From positions 2,294,001-2,358,000 of the forward strand of contig NZ_OY780939.1 in NCBI RefSeq assembly GCF_963675975.1: a DNA stretch of 64,000 bases, read 5' to 3'. Numbering within the stretch: position 1 is the first letter of the stretch; the number at the start of each line of letters is the position of its first letter. Shown piece after piece: positions 27,383 through 35,639 of this stretch. This DNA comes from Halarcobacter sp. GTDB taxonomy: Bacteria; Campylobacterota; Campylobacteria; Campylobacterales; Arcobacteraceae. Both the position numbers and the translations under genes were made by a program. Below the pieces are notes generated by a model, which saw only the letters and a program-made list of their open reading frames with translations, had not been told where the DNA came from and did no database searches.

Positions 27383-27521
27383 CAAGTTAAAAGAAAAAAG
27401 AACAAGATGTATAGTTTATACAAGAGTTATGGGTTATCATCGTCCAGTTGAAAGTTTTAATATTGGTAAAAAAGGTGAACATAGTCAAAGGGTAAAATTT
27501 ATTGAAAAAAATAATCTATAA
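27363..27521 (+). CDS. Separate glycyl-radical domain of anaerobic ribonucleotide reductase (52 aa)
   Basis: A 52-residue ORF starting 20 bases before the nrdD stop, in the +1 frame. Residues 13–44 read RTRCIVYTRVMGYHRPVES…, the glycyl-radical segment of class III reductases, with the radical site at G24 within RVMGY. It is followed by the usual FN-x-GK-x-GE pattern. The N-terminal dozen residues are charged linker. Either NrdD is naturally made as two polypeptides, with this piece docking to the large subunit, or a +1 frameshift joins them. No slippery site was obvious, and the ATG at 27363 is well placed for coupled re-initiation, so I favour two proteins. The end overlaps nrdG by 20 bases. 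Confidence 0.75.
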   Translation: MKSLEPSKLKEKRTRCIVYTRVMGYHRPVESFNIGKKGEHSQRVKFIEKNNL

Positions 27522-28173
27522 TATAACACCTTTTACAACTGTTGATTTTAAAGATCATTTATCTTGTATTGCATGGTTTATATCGTGCAATATGAGATGT
27601 AAATATTGCTATAATCCTGATATTGTAAATTCAAAAAGTGGTGAATATACTGTTGAGGATTTAATAGATTTTTTAAAAAGAAGAGTAGGGCTATTAGATT
27701 CAGTTGTATTAAGTGGAGGGGAAGCAACACTTCATGATTTAGAAAATATTTGTACTAAAATTAAAGACTTAGGCTTTAAAATAAAATTAGATACAAATGG
27801 TTCAAATCCTAAATTGCTAAACACCCTTATAAAAAATAAATTATTAGATTTTGTTGCTTTAGATTTTAAATCAAATGAAAAAAATTTTAATAAGATTACC
27901 AAATCTTACTTTTACGATAAATTTATACAAAGTTTGGATGTTTTACTTAATTCAAATATAAAATATGAAGTTAGAACAACACTTCATCAAGATTTATTAA
28001 ATGAAAACGATATAAATGAGATGCAAGAAACCTTACAAGAAATTGGATATAAAAATGACTATTTTATTCAAAATTTTTTAGAAGTTGAAAACTTAACTAA
28101 TATGAAAAAATCTATAAATATTTTTGATAAGGCTAAAGTAAATAATAATTTAAATATTATCTACCGAAATTAA
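27502..28173 (+). CDS. nrdG: Anaerobic ribonucleotide reductase activating radical SAM protein
   Basis: 223 residues. Radical SAM motif CNMRCKYCYNPD (CxxxCxxC, ~29–40), followed by the SAM-binding SGGEATLH and the KLDTNGSNP segment. It matches the NrdG2-type activase, which generates the glycyl radical on NrdD from S-adenosylmethionine. The start is TTG at 27502, inside the glycyl-radical ORF, so the three genes are translationally chained. Its 3' end overlaps the convergent response regulator gene by 24 bases. Confidence 0.88.
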   Translation: MKKIIYNITPFTTVDFKDHLSCIAWFISCNMRCKYCYNPDIVNSKSGEYTVEDLIDFLKRRVGLLDSVVLSGGEATLHDLENICTKIKDLGFKIKLDTNGSNPKLLNTLIKNKLLDFVALDFKSNEKNFNKITKSYFYDKFIQSLDVLLNSNIKYEVRTTLHQDLLNENDINEMQETLQEIGYKNDYFIQNFLEVENLTNMKKSINIFDKAKVNNNLNIIYRN

Positions 28174-28839
28174 ATAACCTTGTCCTGAAATATTTTTAAT
28201 CAATTCTTTTGAAGTTTTTTTTCTTAATCTTTTTATAAAAGTTCTAACTCTTTCATCTGTTACCTCTTCATTTTCCCAAAGGGTTTCCTTTAACTCATCA
28301 GAACTTGTAATATTGTTTTTATTTTTTATTAATAAATTGATAAAACTTTTTTCTCTTTTTGTTATATTAATTAATTGTTCATCTTCAAAAAGATTGTTTG
28401 TATTATTATCAAAAGTAAAGTGCTTATTTAAACAAATAATTCTACTTTTATTTAGTTTAGATGCAATTGTAACTAGATATTCCAATAATTCATCAGGGTC
28501 AAAAGGTTTTATAAAATATTTTGTTATACCAATATCAATAGCTTTTAATAGTTTTTCTTTATCAGAAAAAGCACTAAGAACTATAATTGGGATAGTCTCA
28601 TTTTCTTTTCTTATCTCTTTTGTCATATCTAAACCATCTAATTTAGGCATCATTATATCTGTTATAATAAAATCAGGATTGATTTTTTTATACTTTTCTA
28701 AACCCTCTTCACCATTATTTGCTATAGTAAAAGAGAAAAAATAGTCCGAAATGGCATCTTTTAGCAGCTTAGAGATATTTACCTCATCCTCAACAAATAA
28801 AACTTTTAATTCTTTTAATATATTTTCATTATTTTTCAA
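28150..28839 (-). CDS. OmpR-family response regulator
   Basis: 229 residues. Complete receiver (1–~125) with E17/D18, phosphoacceptor D61 (TDIMMP), S89 and K111. A winged-helix domain follows (~140–229, ending SGQGYLISV). It overlaps the upstream kinase gene by four bases (ATGA), so the two are a cognate pair. The pair lies between nrdDG and hemB, a place where I recall Campylobacter having argF next to hemB. Regulation of nrdDG through the direct repeat at 25191–25210 is plausible but unproven. Confidence 0.88.
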   Translation of the reverse strand: MKNNENILKELKVLFVEDEVNISKLLKDAISDYFFSFTIANNGEEGLEKYKKINPDFIITDIMMPKLDGLDMTKEIRKENETIPIIVLSAFSDKEKLLKAIDIGITKYFIKPFDPDELLEYLVTIASKLNKSRIICLNKHFTFDNNTNNLFEDEQLINITKREKSFINLLIKNKNNITSSDELKETLWENEEVTDERVRTFIKRLRKKTSKELIKNISGQGYLISVDNI

Positions 28840-30044
28840 ACTACACTTCCTATAGGAATTCTTATTACAAATACTAAGCCATTATCTTCATTTTTGGCTT
28901 CTATTGTTCCATCTAAACTTTTTTCGATAATCATTTTTGACATAAACAACCCTAAACCTGTACCATTACTTTGATGTTTAGTTGTAAAATAAGGTTCAAA
29001 AACTTTTTCTAGATTTTTATTACTGACACCACCTGCATTATCTTTAAATATAAGAGTTACACCAGTGTTATCTTTTAAACTTTTTATTAAAATTTTTCTA
29101 TTTTTTATATTATTTATTTTAAAAGCTTCACTTGAATTCTGAATTAAGTTAATTAAAACTTGTGATAATTCATTTAAAACACCAAAAAGTTCTATTTTCT
29201 CAAACTCTTTATCTATAACAATATTCTCTTTTTGTAAAAGCTTTTTAGTAATCATTAGTGCTTCTTCAATAGAATCACACAATAAAAACTTCTCTTTTGG
29301 TTTATTAGGATTAAAAAAGTTTGAAAAATCTTCAATAGTTTGAGACATATTATCAATTATCTCCATTGAATCTTTGTAGTATTCATTTAATTTTTCTAGA
29401 TTTGAAGTTTTTGCACTTTTTTTTATATTAAACATTGTTAAACTTAACTCAGTTAATGGTTGTCTCCACTGATGAGCAATATTTGCTAACATTTGTCCTA
29501 AACTTGCCATTCTAGATTGCCAAAACAACATTTTTTGTTTCTCTTCATTTTTTGCAATCTCTTCTTCAACTCTTTGTTCCAAAGTTTGATTTAGTTCAAT
29601 TAACTGTGCAGTTTGTTCTAAAACTCTTTGTTCAAGGGTTTTATTTAAAACTTCCAACTCTTCCTCTTTTTTTTGAAGAGTTTTCTTTAGTTCTACTTCT
29701 TTTGTCACATCATATCTAATAGCTATAAACTCTTTAATTTCATTGTTTTTATCCAAAATAGGAGTTATTGTTGTATTTAAATATACAGTAGAACCATCTT
29801 TACACATATTTTTTACAGTAGTTTTAAAGGGTTTCTTTTCAAGAATTGTGTCCCAAAGTAAAGTGAAGTTTTCTTTGGGAACATCAGGGTGTCTAACTAT
29901 ATTATGGTCACTACCAAGAAGTTCATCTTTACTATAACCCGAAATTTTACAAAACTCATCATTTACAAAAGTTATAACTCCATTTGTATCTGTTTTTGAA
30001 ACAATATTAGAATTTTCAATTGCTTCTTGGTAGGTTTGTCCCAT
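28836..30044 (-). CDS. PAS sensor histidine kinase (cytoplasmic)
   Basis: 402 residues, no membrane segment. An Aer-like PAS domain (~8–118; GVITFVNDEFCKISGY…NIVRHPDV) suggests redox or oxygen sensing through a bound cofactor. A coiled coil (~118–178) contains a repeated LNxTLEQRV unit. The H-box is ANIAHQWRQPLTEL, with H191 phosphorylated. The ATPase domain has the N-box NLIQNSSEA, G1 DNAGGVS, F-box FEPYFTTK and G2 GTGLGLFMS. It is paired with the response regulator at 28150–28839. hemB lies 8 bases upstream, on the same strand. Confidence 0.88.
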   Translation of the reverse strand: MGQTYQEAIENSNIVSKTDTNGVITFVNDEFCKISGYSKDELLGSDHNIVRHPDVPKENFTLLWDTILEKKPFKTTVKNMCKDGSTVYLNTTITPILDKNNEIKEFIAIRYDVTKEVELKKTLQKKEEELEVLNKTLEQRVLEQTAQLIELNQTLEQRVEEEIAKNEEKQKMLFWQSRMASLGQMLANIAHQWRQPLTELSLTMFNIKKSAKTSNLEKLNEYYKDSMEIIDNMSQTIEDFSNFFNPNKPKEKFLLCDSIEEALMITKKLLQKENIVIDKEFEKIELFGVLNELSQVLINLIQNSSEAFKINNIKNRKILIKSLKDNTGVTLIFKDNAGGVSNKNLEKVFEPYFTTKHQSNGTGLGLFMSKMIIEKSLDGTIEAKNEDNGLVFVIRIPIGSVV

Positions 30045-30052
30045 AATAAAAT

Positions 30053-31027
30053 CTACTTTTTATCTAATAATTCACAAGCCTCTTTTGCATGATATGTAAT
30101 TATTAAATCAGCCCCAGCTCTTTTAAATCCAATTAATGTTTCCATCATAACTCTTTCATAATCTATAAGTCCAGCTGCACCTGCATGTTTAATCATTGCA
30201 TATTCACCACTTACATTATATGCACAAACTGGAAGGTTTGTATTATTTCTTAAATCTCTAATTACATCCATAAATGCTAATGCAGGTTTAACCATAAGTA
30301 TATCTGCACCTTGTCTTTCATCTTCTAATGACTCTTCTAATGCTTCTAATCTATTTGAAGGATCCATTTGATAAGTTCTTCTATCACCAAATGATGGTGT
30401 AGATTCAGCTACATCTCTAAAAGGTCCATAATAAGCACTTGCAAATTTAGTTGAATATGCCATTATTGGCAGATCTTTAAAACCATTTGTATCTAATGCA
30501 GTTCTTAGTGTTTCTATAATACCGTCCATCATTCCACTAGGAGCAATCATATCTGCACCAGCACGTGCGTGAACTATTGCTTGTTGAGCTGATATTTCTA
30601 AAGTTTTGTCATTATCAACAGTTTGAGTTTTTGGATCTAATATTCCACAATGACCATGATCAGTATATTCACAAAAACATAAATCAGTAACAATAAACAT
30701 ATCTGGAAATTTTGCTTTTATGGCTTTTATTGTTCTAGCTATAATACTCTCTTCACATAAACATTCACTACCAACTGAATCTTTTACATCAGGAATACCA
30801 AATAAAATAATAGATTTTAATCCAATAGTTCTAATATATTCACACTCTTTTAATATCTCATCAATACTCATTTGAAATACACCTGGCATAGATTCTACTT
30901 CAATCTTAATATTTTCTCCCTCTTTTACAAATAGAGGATATATAAAATCATTTTTTGTTAATGTTGTTTCTTGTACCAAATTTCTTAGAGTCTCATTAAT
31001 TCTTAATCTTCTAAATCTTTTAAACAT
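30053..31027 (-). CDS. hemB: Delta-aminolevulinic acid dehydratase (porphobilinogen synthase)
   Basis: 324 residues, normal length. It condenses two 5-aminolevulinate molecules to porphobilinogen. The zinc-binding cysteines are in CFCEYTDHGHC, and both Schiff-base lysines are visible (YSTKFASAYYGPFR and MVKPALAF). It is divergent from ribA with a 59-base shared promoter region. The kinase/regulator pair follows on the same strand, so it may be co-transcribed with hemB. Confidence 0.96.
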   Translation of the reverse strand: MFKRFRRLRINETLRNLVQETTLTKNDFIYPLFVKEGENIKIEVESMPGVFQMSIDEILKECEYIRTIGLKSIILFGIPDVKDSVGSECLCEESIIARTIKAIKAKFPDMFIVTDLCFCEYTDHGHCGILDPKTQTVDNDKTLEISAQQAIVHARAGADMIAPSGMMDGIIETLRTALDTNGFKDLPIMAYSTKFASAYYGPFRDVAESTPSFGDRRTYQMDPSNRLEALEESLEDERQGADILMVKPALAFMDVIRDLRNNTNLPVCAYNVSGEYAMIKHAGAAGLIDYERVMMETLIGFKRAGADLIITYHAKEACELLDKK

Positions 31028-31043
31028 AAAATTTACCTTTGTT

Positions 31044-31052
31044 TGCTATAAT
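31044..31052 (+). promoter_or_regulatory. Extended -10 element for ribA
   Basis: TGCTATAAT, an extended -10 (TGn directly before a perfect TATAAT at 31047–31052), 35 bases ahead of the ribA ATG in the hemB–ribA divergent gap. No good -35 is seen, as is common for promoters of this phylum. Confidence 0.5.
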
Positions 31053-31086
31053 CTCGACATTTTAACAATTTAAGGTTTAAAAGGAT

Positions 31087-31662
31087 ATGAATATAGAAAA
31101 ATCAAATATTGCTAACTTACCTACAAAATATGGAAAATTTAAAATAAGAGCTTATAAACAAAATAATCAAGAACATTTAGCAATCATGAGTCAAAATTTC
31201 GAAGAATTAGAGGCTCCATTTGTAAGAGTACATTCAGAATGTCTTACAGGAGATACACTAGGAAGTTTAAAATGTGATTGCCAAAATCAATTAGATTTGG
31301 CATTAAAATTTATAGCACAACATGGTGGATTAGTAATTTATCACAGACAAGAAGGAAGAAATATTGGACTTCTTAATAAAGTAAATGCGTATGCGTTGCA
31401 AGACCAAGGTAGAAATACAATTGAAGCAAATTTAGAACTTGGTTTTGGAGAAGATGATAGAGATTATAGTGTAGTTGAAGAGATATTAAAAGATTTAAAT
31501 ATTAAAAAATTAAAATTAATAACAAATAATCCTAAAAAAATAGAGTATATAAAATCACTTGGTGTTGATATTGTAGAAAGAATACCAGCTATTACAAAAT
31601 CAAATAAATTTAATGAACATTATATTAATACAAAAAAAGAACAGATGGGACATATGTTTTAA
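31087..31662 (+). CDS. ribA: GTP cyclohydrolase II
   Basis: 191 residues, typical stand-alone RibA. It opens GTP to the first riboflavin precursor. The three zinc cysteines are in HSECLTGDTLGSLKCDCQNQ. The catalytic segment RQEGRNIGLLNKVNAY and the YSVVEEIL and LITNNPKK elements follow. It overlaps rsmG by one base. This active copy explains why the cyclohydrolase-like half of the RibB protein at 38681 can be degenerate. Confidence 0.95.
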   Translation: MNIEKSNIANLPTKYGKFKIRAYKQNNQEHLAIMSQNFEELEAPFVRVHSECLTGDTLGSLKCDCQNQLDLALKFIAQHGGLVIYHRQEGRNIGLLNKVNAYALQDQGRNTIEANLELGFGEDDRDYSVVEEILKDLNIKKLKLITNNPKKIEYIKSLGVDIVERIPAITKSNKFNEHYINTKKEQMGHMF

Positions 31663-32243
31663 TGGCATTAAAAGAACTTTTAAAAGATATAAATATAGAT
31701 AATGAGTTTGAACAAAGATGTGAAACTTTTATTTCATTGTTGCAACAATGGGGTAAAGTTCACAATCTTAGTGGAAGACTGGAAACAGAAGATATAATTG
31801 AAAACATTGAAGATTCTATTTATCCACTAAAATTTATTGAAAACTATGAAAGCTTTGCTGATATTGGAACAGGAGCAGGTTATCCTGGACTTATATTAGC
31901 TATGGCTAATGCAAATGCAAAGGCATATTTAATTGAACCTCGTTTAAAAAGAGTTTCTTTTTTAAATTTTGTAAAAAATACTTTAGGTCTTAATAATGTT
32001 GAAGTGATTGCAAATAGAGTAGAAAAAATCGATAATATAAAAGTTGATTTAATAACTTCAAGGGCAGTAACTAACACAAAACTTCTTTTAGATTTAACCA
32101 CAAATATTAAAAAAGATGAAAGTGCTTATCTTTTTTATAAAGGAACTTTATTAGAAGATGAGATTCAACAAGTTAAAATAAACAATTATGATGTTGTGAA
32201 TAGAAAAGATAGAAATTATCTTTATATTAAAAAAGGAAATTAA
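31662..32243 (+). CDS. rsmG: 16S rRNA (guanine527-N7)-methyltransferase
   Basis: 193 residues. SAM-dependent methyltransferase (formerly GidB) that modifies G527 of 16S rRNA; its loss gives low-level streptomycin resistance in other bacteria. Seen are KVHNLSGR near the N-terminus, the SAM motif FADIGTGAGYPGL, LIEPRLKRVSFL and the catalytic ITSRAV. The gene is joined by single-base overlaps to ribA before it and to a small membrane protein gene after it. Confidence 0.93.
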   Translation: MALKELLKDINIDNEFEQRCETFISLLQQWGKVHNLSGRLETEDIIENIEDSIYPLKFIENYESFADIGTGAGYPGLILAMANANAKAYLIEPRLKRVSFLNFVKNTLGLNNVEVIANRVEKIDNIKVDLITSRAVTNTKLLLDLTTNIKKDESAYLFYKGTLLEDEIQQVKINNYDVVNRKDRNYLYIKKGN

Positions 32244-32458
32244 TGATTTTTAAAATACTTGCAGTTGCAGTAGTTTTATTTCTTGTATATTTAGTTTTTT
32301 TTAAAAAGAACAGAGAAGTAAATGTAAAAGGAAAAGAAGAAAAAATTGAAGATGAAATGGTAGAGTGTCCTACTTGTGGAACTTTTGTTTCTAAAAAAGA
32401 AGGCATTTTAAGCAATGGACACTATTTTTGTTCAAAAGAGTGTCTTCAAAATAAATAG
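32243..32458 (+). CDS. Small membrane-anchored zinc-finger protein (PP0621-like)
   Basis: 71 residues. One N-terminal transmembrane helix (about 3–20), a charged linker of about 25 residues, and a C-terminal metal site with CPTCG and FCSKEC, a CxxC…CxxxC arrangement. This layout matches the PP0621 family of unknown function. The cytoplasmic zinc module resembles that of the protein at 19114–19374. It overlaps the start region of the next small gene and is co-transcribed with rsmG. Confidence 0.75.
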   Translation: MIFKILAVAVVLFLVYLVFFKKNREVNVKGKEEKIEDEMVECPTCGTFVSKKEGILSNGHYFCSKECLQNK

Positions 32459-32469
32459 TGGAGTCTAAA

Positions 32470-32844
32470 ATGATTTTAATCGGAGATAATTTAATACCAC
32501 ACAAAGCTTGCTTTTTTATAGATTCAATAATGGATATTGAACATACAGAACCAAACTCTACACTTATATTTAATTATGATGAAAATTTACTTTTATATTG
32601 TAGAAAAAATCATATAAGTTGTGCTGTAGTTGTAACAAGTATCAAAGAAGCAATATACTGTAATGCATTAAATTCTAAATATATTATTTGCGATAAAAAA
32701 ATTGCAAAGAGTATACAAAAGATAGCTGAAAACTATATGTTTGATTCAAAAATTTTAGCAATAATTGAATCAGATGATGAAATTGAAAAAATTGCACTTA
32801 GTGAAATTGATGGTGCAATCTATTCTCACTTACTTAATAAATAG
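32470..32844 (+). CDS. Conserved hypothetical protein (124 aa)
   Basis: A small alpha/beta soluble protein with no signal peptide. The ATG at 32470 is chosen because GGAG lies 6 bases before it; a GTG at 32458 is in frame but lacks such a site. Strand-helix alternation (LIFNYDENLLLYCRKNHISCAVVVTS; AIYCNALNSKYIICDKKIA) suggests a Rossmann-like or receiver-like half fold. It contains five cysteines and no catalytic motif I recognise. It ends the ribA operon just before the cytochrome bd-like genes. Confidence 0.65.
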   Translation: MILIGDNLIPHKACFFIDSIMDIEHTEPNSTLIFNYDENLLLYCRKNHISCAVVVTSIKEAIYCNALNSKYIICDKKIAKSIQKIAENYMFDSKILAIIESDDEIEKIALSEIDGAIYSHLLNK

Positions 32845-32921
32845 TAAACAAAATAACTGTTTGCTATTTACTTAAAATATATTTAAAAAATAAAACTAAC
32901 ATAATATTAACATATAACTTT

Positions 32922-32951
32922 TATAATTTCTCCTAATTTTTATTAAGGAGG
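32922..32951 (+). promoter_or_regulatory. Promoter -10 and strong ribosome site for the bd-like oxidase operon
   Basis: A perfect TATAAT at 32922–32927, and AAGGAGG at 32945–32951, 4 bases before the ATG at 32956. No clear -35 element is visible in the 111-base gap. The second gene of the operon has an equally strong AAGGAGG, which points to high, balanced expression of both subunits. Confidence 0.5.
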
Positions 32952-32955
32952 CTTT

Positions 32956-34293
32956 ATGGACATAATAGGGCAATTTCCATTGTTTTATTTTCCTGAGTAC
33001 GGAAGTGCTTGGATGATGGGTGTTACAGGTACAATACATATACTTGCTTCACACACTTCTGTTGGAGCTGCGATGCTTTTTGCATTTTTAGCTTTTAAAG
33101 CATATAAAGAAAATAGATCAGATTTGTATCCGTATATGAAAAAATACGGAATGTTTCTTCTAATTTTCTCTTATGTAATTGGTTCAATAACTGGACCTGG
33201 AATCTGGTATACAGCAACTGCTGCAAGCCCAAGAGGGATTAGTGCACTTATACATAACTTTGTTTGGGTTTGGGCTACAGAATGGGTATTTTTTGTATAT
33301 GAAGTAATAGGTGTATTTGTTTTAGTCTATTTTATAGATAGAATTGATAGAAAATCCCATTTAAAACTAACATATACTTTTGCATTAGCTTCAGTTGGTA
33401 CTTTAGCATTAATTATTGGTATTATAAGTTTTATGATGTGGCCTGGGACTAATGCTTATTATGAAACTGGAAGTGCTAGTGATGCCTTTTTCGGGATTAA
33501 TACCTTTCCACATATGTTCTTAAGAATCGGTTTTATGATAATGATGTCAGGGGTAATTGGTTTAGTTATATCTAGTGCCATGAAAAAAGAGAATCCTGAA
33601 GTTTCAGCTGAACTTACTAAAAAAATGGGACTTGTGAGTCTTGGTGGTGGTTTTATTACCATGTTTTTCTTTATGTGGTATATGGGTACACTTCCTGATA
33701 ATGCCCATGCAGTTTTCCAAGTAAGTAAAGATTCTGTTATTCAAAATAGAATTATACTTTCAATTCTTTTTTCAGTTTATTTCTTAGTTGCAATTTTTAA
33801 ACCAAAAATTATAAATACACCACTTGCATCAATTATGATTGCAGTTGTTTTAATAGCTGGATTATGGCCAGGGGAAAAACTTAGAGAATCTATGAGAAAA
33901 CCTTATGTTGCAGGGCAATATATATATTCAAATCAAATTATTAGTAGAGATGTACCTGGCAAAAATATAAAAAGTGAACTTCCAATTATTGCCCAAAATG
34001 GTTTATTAAAAGTAAACCCTTTTATACCTGAAAATCTAAGAGAGATTACAGATGAAAATAAACTTCAGGTTGGAGAATTACTTACAAAGATGTCATGCTC
34101 AAATTGTCACTCTTTGGAAAAAACAGGTGTATTTAGACCCTTAAAAGATAGATTAACAGGTATGGATAAAGAGGGTGTAAAAGCTATACTTTATGCAATA
34201 GGTGACGGAGGCTTTCCTTATATGCCAAAACTTAAGCTTCCAGATGAAGAATATGATGCAATTGCTGAATATATTGCATCTTTGAACTATTAA
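32956..34293 (+). CDS. bd-type oxygen reductase subunit I (CydA-like) with C-terminal cytochrome c domain
   Basis: 445 residues. About eight or nine transmembrane helices in the CydA pattern: helix I with H28 (spaced nine residues from G37 as in E. coli H19–G28), GPGIWYTATAASP, and the ATEWVFFVYE segment with E109 and E116 comparable with the proton-channel glutamates of CydA. The long quinol-binding Q-loop of E. coli CydA seems absent. The C-terminus (~370–445) is a monohaem cytochrome c: CSNCH at 381–385 and a distal ligand M423 in YMPKL. Electrons may thus come from a c-type donor rather than directly from quinol; that is inference. It is followed after 9 bases by a homologous membrane subunit. 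Confidence 0.85.
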   Translation: MDIIGQFPLFYFPEYGSAWMMGVTGTIHILASHTSVGAAMLFAFLAFKAYKENRSDLYPYMKKYGMFLLIFSYVIGSITGPGIWYTATAASPRGISALIHNFVWVWATEWVFFVYEVIGVFVLVYFIDRIDRKSHLKLTYTFALASVGTLALIIGIISFMMWPGTNAYYETGSASDAFFGINTFPHMFLRIGFMIMMSGVIGLVISSAMKKENPEVSAELTKKMGLVSLGGGFITMFFFMWYMGTLPDNAHAVFQVSKDSVIQNRIILSILFSVYFLVAIFKPKIINTPLASIMIAVVLIAGLWPGEKLRESMRKPYVAGQYIYSNQIISRDVPGKNIKSELPIIAQNGLLKVNPFIPENLREITDENKLQVGELLTKMSCSNCHSLEKTGVFRPLKDRLTGMDKEGVKAILYAIGDGGFPYMPKLKLPDEEYDAIAEYIASLNY

Positions 34294-34302
34294 GGAGGTT
34301 TC

Positions 34303-35496
34303 ATGGACGCATCTGTATTATTAGCTCTTAGAGATCCTGCAGGTATACCTTTTTATCCTGTTGTATTTCAAGCGCTTTATGTTTTAACTTGGGCATTACA
34401 TGCCGCTTTTGTTTTATTAGCATTAGGTTCAATGGGATTATCACTATATGGTACTTTTTATCAAAAAAATGATTCTTCTTGGAAAATTTTAACACCACAT
34501 TTAATTCAAACAGGAAAAATAAGTGTTTCTATACTTATAGTATTAGGGGTTGCACCTTTACTATTTACACAAGTAATTTATGATCCAAATTGGTATGTGG
34601 CGAATACACTTTCTGGTATGTGGGTATTTATTTTTATTTATACCTTACTTGTAGGTTATACATTATACTACTGGTACTATTATGCAAACAAAGCAAAAGA
34701 GGGTGGAGGAAAACTTATTGGTACACTTTCCTTTTTAATTTTAGTTTTTGCTAGTATTTTAATGCATAATTTTGCAGTTACTTCTATTATGCCAAATGAT
34801 TGGATGAATATGTATGCTCCAAATGGCATAGTTGATAACAGTGGATGGACATTTAATATGGATATGGCAAGGTTAGTATTCTTAGTTAGTTTAGCTATTC
34901 CTGTTGTTGGTATCTTTCTTCAAAATTATAGTAGGTTTTTAAGTACTAGAGAGGATTTTTCTAAAGAGTTTATCTCTTACACCTCTATTTTAGGTACGAA
35001 ACTAGCTGTAGTTGGTCTAATTATTAGTGCTATTACCTTTGTAATTTGGATGCTAAAAGTTGAATATTTATTACATCCTTTGACTTTAATTACAATTTTA
35101 GGTGTTTTAGTACTATTATATCTTTCATATAAAAATAGTAATAGTTATATTACAACTGGAGTATTAGTAGTTGTAGCTCTTTTAGTATCTGCTATTAGAG
35201 AATTAATTAGGTTTGATTTGATGACAGACTTAGGATACAATATTTATGATTACCCTGTTAACTTAGAATTACCATCAATTGTTATGTTTTTATTAACATT
35301 TGTAATTATGGGATTTATAGGAGTAGCTTATTTATTAACTATGGCTTGGAAAGTTGGAAAAATTCAAGGTGTATTTGATGGAACAAAAGACAAAGCAGTT
35401 ACAAAACTTGGTAACTATACACTTTATATTATGATTATTTGGATGGCAATATATTTTGGATGGGGTATGGTTACTTTATTCAAAAATATTCTTTAA
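34303..35496 (+). CDS. bd-type oxidase second subunit, CydA'-like membrane protein
   Basis: 397 residues with about nine to ten transmembrane helices and no soluble domain. It does not read like a standard CydB. Instead its first half can be lined up with the preceding CydA-like subunit: helix I has H33 spaced nine residues from G42 (as H28/G37), helices III–IV align around MWVFIFIY versus EWVFFVYE, and the next periplasmic loop is also similar. The two glutamates are absent (M106, Y113), so it probably does not hold the oxygen-reducing centre. A CydA/CydA' pair like this is known for some archaeal bd-like enzymes. Strong AAGGAGG site before the ATG; a terminator follows. Confidence 0.7.
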   Translation: MDASVLLALRDPAGIPFYPVVFQALYVLTWALHAAFVLLALGSMGLSLYGTFYQKNDSSWKILTPHLIQTGKISVSILIVLGVAPLLFTQVIYDPNWYVANTLSGMWVFIFIYTLLVGYTLYYWYYYANKAKEGGGKLIGTLSFLILVFASILMHNFAVTSIMPNDWMNMYAPNGIVDNSGWTFNMDMARLVFLVSLAIPVVGIFLQNYSRFLSTREDFSKEFISYTSILGTKLAVVGLIISAITFVIWMLKVEYLLHPLTLITILGVLVLLYLSYKNSNSYITTGVLVVVALLVSAIRELIRFDLMTDLGYNIYDYPVNLELPSIVMFLLTFVIMGFIGVAYLLTMAWKVGKIQGVFDGTKDKAVTKLGNYTLYIMIIWMAIYFGWGMVTLFKNIL

Positions 35497-35518
35497 ATAC
35501 TATTTTTTCAAATCTTTA

Positions 35519-35552
35519 AAAAGCCTCAAAGTATTTGCTTTGGGGCTTTTCT
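35519..35552 (+). terminator. Intrinsic terminator after the bd-like oxidase operon
   Basis: A 13-bp stem, AAAAGCCTCAAAG / CTTTGGGGCTTTT (one G-U pair), a 6-base loop and a T-rich end. It lies 22 bases after the stop codon of the second subunit. Confidence 0.85.
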
Positions 35553-35639
35553 AATCCTTTTATCTAAAAACCACTAATCTAAAAATAAGCAAAAATTCGA
35601 TAATATAATTACCTTTTATAATAAATATTTAGGATAAAT

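Noticed and set aside
27363-27521. Frameshift error in nrdD
   Set aside because: The small ORF has its own ATG placed for coupled translation and the radical motif is intact; an error cannot be excluded but a natural split is simpler.
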